Source: Dehalococcoidales bacterium (GTDB taxonomy: Bacteria; Chloroflexota; Dehalococcoidia; Dehalococcoidales; UBA2162). From it: a stretch of 19,220 bases of DNA. A program made the translations under genes and the position numbers. Location of the stretch: NCBI GenBank assembly GCA_016932435.1, contig JAFGCW010000058.1:1-19220 (forward strand), read 5' to 3'. Shown here one piece after another: positions 14,210 to 19,220 of the stretch. Each line of letters starts with the position of its first letter. Position 1 is the stretch's first letter. The notes beneath the pieces were generated by a model that was given only the letters and a program-made list of their open reading frames with translations, searched no databases and had not been told where the DNA came from.

Positions 14210-14422
14210 ATGAAATTCATCGGAAGAATTTTTGATGACTGGCTAACAAAAAGTGCGGCCATTATATTTATTCTGATTATCGCACTGGTTGCTTTTAACC
14301 AATACTCGGATTTGCCGGAGGAGTATCCCCTTTTCGGTGTATTGCAGTTTGCCCTGTTGGTAATTCTGTTTATTCTCGGTGGGATTGTCTTTGTACGGGC
14401 TGTGTTGAGGTTTAGCAGATGA
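14210..14422 (+). CDS. Small two-helix membrane protein in the cytochrome operon
   Basis: A 70-aa protein with two hydrophobic helices (about 15-30 and 43-64), a short loop containing SDLPEEYPLFG and a basic C-terminus. There is no Cys or His, so it does not bind haem itself. It has a clear RBS (AAGAGGT, 7 nt before ATG) and overlaps the next gene by 4 nt (ATGA), so it is translated together with the NapC-like cytochrome. I do not recognise the family; a membrane anchor or assembly partner is a guess. Confidence 0.8.
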   Translation: MKFIGRIFDDWLTKSAAIIFILIIALVAFNQYSDLPEEYPLFGVLQFALLVILFILGGIVFVRAVLRFSR

Positions 14423-15540
14423 CGGAACAGGATGAACGAAAGGTTCTGCGTGGTAAACTGGTGTTCCTTATGATCGCCGGCGCAATCAGTATTATCTTGA
14501 TGGTGATAGGCGTATACCAGCTTGTGGAATTCACGGACTCTACCGCTTTTTGTGGCCGTTTATGTCATGATGTCATGTATCCCGAGTTTACGACCTACCA
14601 GGCATCTCCTCATTCGCGTGTTACGTGCTCGGAATGCCATGTCGGTTCTGGAGCTGACTACCTGGTCAGATCAAAATTAAGCGGCATACCTCTCATCTAT
14701 TCCACTATAACCAGCGATTACCACAAACCGATTCCCGTGCCGGTGGAAAACCTTCGCCCGGCCCGTGACACATGCGAACAATGTCACCGACCGGAAGTGT
14801 TTTTCGGAGATGTGGTCAAGATCCATACCACGTTTCTTCCGGACGAAAACAACACCCGGAAAGTAGATACCAGGATCATGCGTACCGGTGGCGGCGAAGC
14901 AGGTGTTGCACGGGACAATCACTGGCATATTGCGGCTAAAGTCTGGTACGTAGCAGCAGATGAGCAGCGACAGGACATCGTCTGGGTTGGCGTCGAAAAT
15001 AAAATCGGCGAGATAAAGACAGAATATATCAACCAGGAAATCTCCGGGGAAATTCCTGAAATCCTCCTGGAAGAAGAAAGACGCCTTATGGATTGTATGG
15101 ACTGCCATAACAGGGTCACGCATATTTTCCGCTCGCCTGAAGAATTAATAGATATGGCCCTGGTACAGGACAAAATAGATGATGAACTGCCTTTTATCAA
15201 ACGTGAAAGTTTGGGAGCACTTGAACCACCTAACTCCAGCCTGGATGAAGCGTTTATAAAAATAGAAGCCATCGAAAATTTTTACCGCACCGGCTATCCG
15301 GACATCTACAATGAAAAACAACAGATAATTCAGGAGACACTTGACCAGTTACGGGAAGTTGCACGACTCACTACGTTCCCTTATATGGATGTAACGTATG
15401 AGACCTACCTTGATAATATCAACCACCTGGAAGCACCGAGTTGTATGAGATGTCACGGCAAACTGGTTTCTACGAGTGGTGAAAACATCGGAACGGCGAT
15501 TGATGTAAGCTGTGACCTGTGCCATGAAAAAATACAATGA
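14419..15540 (+). CDS. NapC/NirT-like membrane-anchored multihaem cytochrome c
   Basis: A 373-aa protein with one N-terminal membrane helix (about 14-35) and an extracytoplasmic haem domain. The family accepts electrons from quinol and passes them to outer partners. The first site is CGRLCH (45-50), a C-x3-CH motif, in the typical setting FCGRLCHDVMYPE followed by SPHSRVTCSECH (63-74). Standard CxxCH sites follow at CEQCH (119-123), CMDCH, CMRCH and CDLCH, giving six possible haems. A long helical segment without haem sites separates the fourth from the fifth and sixth. It starts inside the stop of the small membrane gene. With the hexahaem lipoprotein it could form a path from the quinone pool to an external acceptor; no terminal reductase is present. 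Confidence 0.88.
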   Translation: MTEQDERKVLRGKLVFLMIAGAISIILMVIGVYQLVEFTDSTAFCGRLCHDVMYPEFTTYQASPHSRVTCSECHVGSGADYLVRSKLSGIPLIYSTITSDYHKPIPVPVENLRPARDTCEQCHRPEVFFGDVVKIHTTFLPDENNTRKVDTRIMRTGGGEAGVARDNHWHIAAKVWYVAADEQRQDIVWVGVENKIGEIKTEYINQEISGEIPEILLEEERRLMDCMDCHNRVTHIFRSPEELIDMALVQDKIDDELPFIKRESLGALEPPNSSLDEAFIKIEAIENFYRTGYPDIYNEKQQIIQETLDQLREVARLTTFPYMDVTYETYLDNINHLEAPSCMRCHGKLVSTSGENIGTAIDVSCDLCHEKIQ

Positions 15541-15664
15541 TGTGACTTTCTGCAAGAACTGTTTTCTCTAAACTCGCCACTATGACCATCCACCCTCAAT
15601 TACTAATTAAGCGTAGTGTAACTCACCATCAATTACCAACTCGCATACAGAAATACCGTATCAT

Positions 15665-15693
15665 TTGCATTAGGTATACTTCCACTATACAAT
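15665..15693 (+). promoter_or_regulatory. Promoter of the nfeD-slipin operon
   Basis: TTGCAT (15665-15670) and TACAAT (15688-15693), 17-bp spacer, about 30 bp before the RBS-preceded ATG 15726. Confidence 0.45.
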
Positions 15694-15725
15694 TATATTT
15701 ACGGTTAAAGTTGAAAAGGAATATT

Positions 15726-17042
15726 ATGGTTAAGGTATTACGCATCCTGCTTTTTGCCGGTATGTTGATTACCGGACTGGCAGCTTCCACGGCTCAGGCC
15801 GCAACATCATCAGTTCACGTTATAACCGTAGACGGTACCATCGTCCCGGTAGTAGCTGACTACATAGACCGCGGTATCAGCGAAGCCGAGGACGCGAATG
15901 CTGAGTTATGTGTTATCGAACTGAATACTCCCGGAGGTCTGCTGGATACCACTGAGGAGATAGTACAGCGAATAATGAACGCGCATATTCCCGTTGCCGT
16001 ATACGTGTCGCCCAAAGGTTCGTGGGCAGCATCCGCCGGGACATTCATCACGTTATCCGGGCATGTAGCAGCGATGACTCCCGGAACTACCATTGGTGCG
16101 GCCCATCCGGTAACCACCGGCGGTGATGACATATCCGAAGATCAGATGAAAAAGGTAACAGAATTCTCCGCCAAGTGGATCGGTACAATTGCCGAAGAAC
16201 GTAATCGTAATATTGAAGAAGCTCAGCTTGCAGTCACCGAAAGCAAGTCTTTCACGGATATTGACGCGCTCGAGGCTAACCTGATCGATCTCAGGGCAAC
16301 CAGCCTGGAAGACCTGTTATCTCAGATAGATGGAAAAGAAGTAACTCTGGCTAACGGTGCTAAGGTGACAATAAACACGGGCGAACACTTGACAACCAGG
16401 AACGAAATGAGCTTTATCGAAAGATTCCTGCATGCTATCAGTGACCCGAATATCGCGTATATCCTGATGAGTGTTGGCTCGCTCGGTATTATGGCCGAGA
16501 TATATAACCCCGGCGCCTTATTCCCCGGAATTATCGGGGCTATATGCCTTTTGATGGCTTTCTACTCGCTGGGTGTTCTTGATGCCAATATCGGCGGAAT
16601 CTTACTGATGCTCCTGGCACTCGGACTGTTTGTCGCCGAATTCTTCACACCCACGTTCGGCATACTCACTGCAGGGGGGGTTACTGCGCTTGTCCTGGGA
16701 TCACTGTTACTGTTCCCTGACAGGCTGCCTGTTTTCCGTGTTAATCCATGGCTTATCGGAATAGTTACGGCGCTCTTCGTCGGTTTCTTCCTTTTCGTTA
16801 TACAGAGAGTAATCAAGATACACAGTCGTCAGGCCTCTACAGGCTGGGAAGAACTTATAGGAAAAACGGCAACGGTAATGATGACTCTGTCTCCTGAAGG
16901 GCAAGTACTTTTCAGGGGTGAACACTGGAAAGCGGTATCTGAAGAAGGTACTCTTAAAGAAGGAGAGCAGGTAATAATAAACAAGGTCGAGAACCTGAAA
17001 TTATATGTATCCAGGAAAGAAACGGGGCAGGAAGATAAATGA
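15726..17042 (+). CDS. NfeD-family membrane serine protease (ClpP-like domain, long form)
   Basis: A 438-aa protein with a signal sequence ending near AQA (residue 25) and a ClpP/crotonase-fold protease domain (about 28-250). The catalytic serine is S103 in SWAASAGTF, and the Ser/Lys dyad lysine is probably K142 or K143. Four to five membrane helices follow (about 275-395), then a C-terminal OB-fold NfeD domain (GKTATV to NKVENLKLYV). In archaeal relatives (1510-N) the protease cleaves the C-terminal part of its partner stomatin, which is encoded downstream here. The start is ATG 15726 with AAGGA 5 nt upstream; the open frame reaches 15582, but those 48 residues have no family character and hide the signal peptide. 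The stop overlaps the next gene by 4 nt. Confidence 0.92.
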   Translation: MVKVLRILLFAGMLITGLAASTAQAATSSVHVITVDGTIVPVVADYIDRGISEAEDANAELCVIELNTPGGLLDTTEEIVQRIMNAHIPVAVYVSPKGSWAASAGTFITLSGHVAAMTPGTTIGAAHPVTTGGDDISEDQMKKVTEFSAKWIGTIAEERNRNIEEAQLAVTESKSFTDIDALEANLIDLRATSLEDLLSQIDGKEVTLANGAKVTINTGEHLTTRNEMSFIERFLHAISDPNIAYILMSVGSLGIMAEIYNPGALFPGIIGAICLLMAFYSLGVLDANIGGILLMLLALGLFVAEFFTPTFGILTAGGVTALVLGSLLLFPDRLPVFRVNPWLIGIVTALFVGFFLFVIQRVIKIHSRQASTGWEELIGKTATVMMTLSPEGQVLFRGEHWKAVSEEGTLKEGEQVIINKVENLKLYVSRKETGQEDK

Positions 17043-17347
17043 ATTTAACTGGTGATATCGTAATAGATCCGTGGGTGATAGTATTAATAATACTCTGCAT
17101 CATCGCATTTCTGGCAATTACCATTATTTGGGGCATAAGAGCCCACCGCTTCAAGATAGGCGCAGGTAAAGAAGAAATGATAGGCAAGACCGCCCTTGTA
17201 ACCACCGCACTTGATCCTAAAGGAACGGTTTTCGTTGAAGGTGAGCAATGGACGGCTATTTCGGAAGAAGACCGGATAGAACCCGGGGAGGAGGTGACAA
17301 TATCCAGGGTCGATGGACTAAAAATATACGTAACTAAAATACAGTAA
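17039..17347 (+). CDS. Short NfeD-like protein: one membrane helix plus OB-fold domain
   Basis: A 102-aa protein with one N-terminal helix (about 9-30) and an NfeD-type OB domain ([20 protein letters not shown] to [10 protein letters not shown]). It looks like a copy of the C-terminal domain of the preceding protease without the protease part. ATGA overlap couples it to that gene. Short NfeD proteins are thought to help slipin assembly; a role in linking protease and slipin is inference. Confidence 0.88.
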   Translation: MNLTGDIVIDPWVIVLIILCIIAFLAITIIWGIRAHRFKIGAGKEEMIGKTALVTTALDPKGTVFVEGEQWTAISEEDRIEPGEEVTISRVDGLKIYVTKIQ

Positions 17348-17360
17348 AGGAGAAATATCA

Positions 17361-18137
17361 GTGGACATTGTTATTATCGTTATCGTTGCTTTGGCAGTAC
17401 TCATGATACTCTCGATGGCAATAAAAATCGTTCCCGAGTACGAGCGCGGTGTACTCTTTCGACTCGGTCGGCTGGTAGGTCAGAGAGGACCCGGACTCTT
17501 CGTAATCATCCCGTTCGTCGACCGCATGGTAAAGGCCGACCTGCGTGTCGTGACGATGGACGTCCCGTCCCAGGAAGTTATCACCAAGGATAATGTTACC
17601 GTACGCGTTAATGCCGTGGTGTACTTCAGGGTGGTAAATCCGGAAGATTCGGTGGTTAAAGTACTCGACCACATCCGGGCAACCTCACAGATATCTCAGA
17701 CGACGCTTCGTAACGTAATAGGTCAGTCAGAACTCGATGAACTGCTGACACAGAGAGAGATGCTTAACCAGAGACTTACCCAGATAATCGACGAACATAC
17801 GGACCCCTGGGGAGTCAAGGTCAGCACTGTCGAGATAAAAGAAGTAGAACTACAAGAGCAAATGAAGAGAATGATGGCCGCCCAGGCTGAAGCGGAACGT
17901 GAAAGAAGGGCCAAGATTATTCATGCCGACGGCGAATTCCAGGCATCTGAAAAACTGGCTCAAGCCGGCGCGGTCATCGGCAGAGAACCAACAACGTTAC
18001 AGCTTCGTTACCTGCAGACTCTGACGGAAATCGCATCAGAGAAAAACAGCACTCTTATCTTCCCATTACCCATTGACCTCTTCAGCGCCTTCATGAAACG
18101 TGTTGCTCCTGAGGAAGATAAAAAAGGAAAGAAATAA
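17361..18137 (+). CDS. Slipin (stomatin-like SPFH/band-7 protein)
   Basis: A 258-aa membrane protein that should assemble into ring- or raft-like scaffolds. An N-terminal helix (about 3-22) is followed by the SPFH core: [14 protein letters not shown] (24-37), [13 protein letters not shown], then [21 protein letters not shown] and [16 protein letters not shown]. An Ala/Glu/Arg-rich coiled coil ([13 protein letters not shown]) comes next, then [23 protein letters not shown] near the C-terminus. The GTG start has AAGGAG 8 nt upstream. It is the third gene of the NfeD operon, the usual pairing, in which the NfeD protease is the expected partner. Confidence 0.95.
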   Translation: MDIVIIVIVALAVLMILSMAIKIVPEYERGVLFRLGRLVGQRGPGLFVIIPFVDRMVKADLRVVTMDVPSQEVITKDNVTVRVNAVVYFRVVNPEDSVVKVLDHIRATSQISQTTLRNVIGQSELDELLTQREMLNQRLTQIIDEHTDPWGVKVSTVEIKEVELQEQMKRMMAAQAEAERERRAKIIHADGEFQASEKLAQAGAVIGREPTTLQLRYLQTLTEIASEKNSTLIFPLPIDLFSAFMKRVAPEEDKKGKK

Positions 18138-18146
18138 TTCTGACCA

Positions 18147-18190
18147 GTCATTGCGAGAAGTCTTGATATCATCGGGACGACGTGGCAATA
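18147..18190. repeat. Degenerate dispersed repeat (GTCATTGCGAG ... CGACGTGGCAAT type)
   Basis: The two ends (18147-18157 and 18179-18189) match, from memory, a dispersed intergenic repeat seen in many bacterial genomes; they contain ATTGC and GCAAT as inverted words. The middle is diverged. It lies just after the slipin stop. Confidence 0.4.
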
Positions 18191-18200
18191 CATATAAACA

Positions 18201-18232
18201 AACCGGCGGTTGGTTACTATCAACCGCCGGTT
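18201..18232 (-). terminator. Strong hairpin between slipin and birA
   Basis: A perfect 12-bp stem (AACCGGCGGTTG at 18201-18212 with 18221-18232) and an 8-nt loop lie between the convergent genes, 5 bp after the birA stop. On the minus strand it is followed by the T-rich TTTGTTTAT, so it probably ends birA transcripts; the plus-strand side has no T-run. It may stop both directions. Confidence 0.7.
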
Positions 18233-18236
18233 AGAG

Positions 18237-19010
18237 CTATCTTAGTGAAACATCCCCTGCTATTACCTTGTTCAGGCTGCCATCGGGACTTCGCACCAGG
18301 AGACTGCCATCTTTATCCACGGACTCGGCAACACCTTCAATAACTTCTTTACCAGAGGTAACTCGAACTTCTTTTCCAAGGGTAACCAGCCTGTTGCGCC
18401 ATTCGCTGAAAACAGAGCCGCCTGATATGACGGTGTAATACAGGTTATCCATAGCTTTGAGTAGTTTTTTAATAATCAGCAAACGGGATACTTCTTTTCC
18501 AGCTTCTATCAACAAACTCGTTACCGGCGTCTGTATTCCTGAGAGGATGTCTTTTCCTGCATTTATATTTATCCCGATACCGATAAGTGCGTAACGGATT
18601 GCTTCTTTTCTGACATCACTTTCGATCAATATCCCGCACACCTTCCTGCTATTGATCAGAACATCATTTGGCCACTTTATCTGTGTTTCCAGCCCGGTGT
18701 TTACTTCGATACTGTGTGAAACCGCCAGTGAAGCCATCATGATAAGTGACGGCAGTATTTGTTTCTCCGGATAGAGTACTATGGACATGGCGATGTTTCC
18801 TGCCGGCGTCAGCCAGCTACGCTTTAGTCTTCCTCTCCCGGCGGTCTGCTCATCGGCGATAACGACCGCACCTTCCTGTATCCCCCGGCCAGCTTCCATT
18901 TTCGCTATCTCATTGGTCGAGGTCACACTCGGATAATAGAGGATGCGCTGCCCTATCATCCTCGTATCCAGTTCATCCATAATCGATTCTGCTGATAGTA
19001 TATCACTCAT
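18237..19010 (-). CDS. birA: Biotin--[acetyl-CoA-carboxylase] ligase (monofunctional, no HTH)
   Basis: This enzyme activates biotin with ATP and attaches it to a lysine of biotin-carrier proteins in the cytoplasm. Motifs are STNEIAK (31-37), the biotinyl-AMP loop GRGRLKRSW (58-66), KWPNDV (112-117), KVCGILIE (123-130) and GIGININ. The C-terminal SH3-like domain includes GKEVRVTSGKEVIEGV and DKDGSLLVR. At 257 aa it lacks the N-terminal DNA-binding domain of E. coli BirA, so it should not act as a repressor. ATG 19010 has only a weak RBS. It converges on the slipin gene across a strong hairpin. Confidence 0.95.
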   Translation of the reverse strand: MSDILSAESIMDELDTRMIGQRILYYPSVTSTNEIAKMEAGRGIQEGAVVIADEQTAGRGRLKRSWLTPAGNIAMSIVLYPEKQILPSLIMMASLAVSHSIEVNTGLETQIKWPNDVLINSRKVCGILIESDVRKEAIRYALIGIGININAGKDILSGIQTPVTSLLIEAGKEVSRLLIIKKLLKAMDNLYYTVISGGSVFSEWRNRLVTLGKEVRVTSGKEVIEGVAESVDKDGSLLVRSPDGSLNKVIAGDVSLR

Positions 19011-19107
19011 TATCTTGGACCCTTGAAATATATAAAATTACTATAGCACATATGGTTTTCACCGGATAACACCCCGAATTTGTCAAAACTGGAATTATCG
19101 CCTAAAA

Positions 19108-19113
19108 TATAAT
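19108..19113 (+). promoter_or_regulatory. -10 box of the tRNA-Ser gene
   Basis: A perfect TATAAT ends 14 bp before the mature tRNA. The only -35-like word, TTGTCA (19080-19085), is 22 bp away, so the -35 is unclear. Confidence 0.4.
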
Positions 19114-19127
19114 GGCCTTAGGAATGC

Positions 19128-19219
19128 GGAGGGATCGCATAGTGGCCTAGTGCGGGCGCCTGCTAAGTGCTTACCTCAGGTAACTGGGGTCGTGGGTTCG
19201 AATCCCACTCCCTCCGCCA
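19128..19219 (+). tRNA. tRNA-Ser (anticodon GCT)
   Basis: The acceptor stem GGAGGGA pairs with TCCCTCC, the discriminator is G, and CCA is encoded at 19217-19219. The anticodon loop CTGCTAA carries GCT, which reads the AGC and AGU serine codons. A long variable arm with stem TACC/GGTA is typical of class II tRNA-Ser. The T arm is GTGGG-TTCGAAT-CCCAC. The D stem is 3 bp. There is no intron, and the structure is complete. Confidence 0.95.
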
Positions 19220-19220
19220 G

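Noticed and set aside
15582..15725. 48-residue extension of the NfeD protease
   Set aside because: It would bury the signal peptide, covers a promoter, and has no RBS; ATG 15726 has a clear one.
1..19220. CRISPR array or prophage
   Set aside because: No regularly spaced repeats with spacers and no phage genes are visible; the only mobile element is the insertion sequence.
19128..19220. tRNA-Ser gene as an integration site
   Set aside because: No integrase or repeated tRNA 3' end is seen in the window.

Overview
This 19.2 kb window looks like chromosomal DNA of an uncultured Chloroflexota bacterium, most likely in or near Dehalococcoidia. The reasons are a heliorhodopsin very close to monoderm types, TTG and GTG starts, short dispersed palindromes between genes, lipoproteins, multihaem cytochromes with a NapC/NirT-like quinol oxidase, and a broken-up histidine locus. 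The lineage call is inference; no rRNA or other decisive marker is present.

Layout. (1) 1-1580, minus strand: a heliorhodopsin gene with a strong RBS and promoter, followed 68 bp downstream by a DrrA-type ABC-transporter ATPase that runs off the window edge. (2) About 1805-3345: an IS110/IS1111-family insertion sequence. It has an intact DEDD + Ser transposase and a GC-rich, foldable ~215-nt non-coding segment downstream, a candidate guide (bridge/seek) RNA. (3) 3542-4715, plus strand: a truncated-looking lipoprotein ORF and purC. (4) 4725-13030: a dispersed histidine-biosynthesis region on the minus strand, in transcription order hisZ, hisG, hisD, hisC, hisB and a small pyrophosphatase-like gene. 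It is interrupted by a plus-strand pair, a HAD phosphatase and a sugar-isomerase-like TIM barrel. (5) 13233-15540, plus strand: a hexahaem lipoprotein, a 70-aa two-helix membrane protein and a NapC/NirT-like multihaem cytochrome. (6) 15726-18137, plus strand: an NfeD serine protease, a stand-alone NfeD OB-domain protein and a slipin (SPFH). (7) 18237-19010, minus strand: a biotin-protein ligase lacking the DNA-binding domain. (8) 19128-19219: tRNA-Ser(GCT).

How the genes work together. HisZ and an unusual tandem HisG would catalyse the first histidine step; HisB, HisC and HisD cover later steps. The local HAD protein is a candidate for the otherwise missing histidinol-phosphate phosphatase, and the PPase-like protein could remove pyrophosphate made by HisG. 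Several genes have their own promoters, so this is a cluster of transcription units and not one operon. The cytochrome set would pass electrons from the quinone pool to an extracytoplasmic haem lipoprotein.

Most notable points: heliorhodopsin coupled to a drug-type ABC transporter, with both retinal-pocket histidines of the reference protein replaced by Leu; HisG made of two HisG domains, the first with a ruined PRPP loop, apparently starting at AUC; HisB fused to an N-terminal helix-turn-helix, with four helically phased TAACATT repeats at its promoter; and the candidate guide RNA of the IS element.
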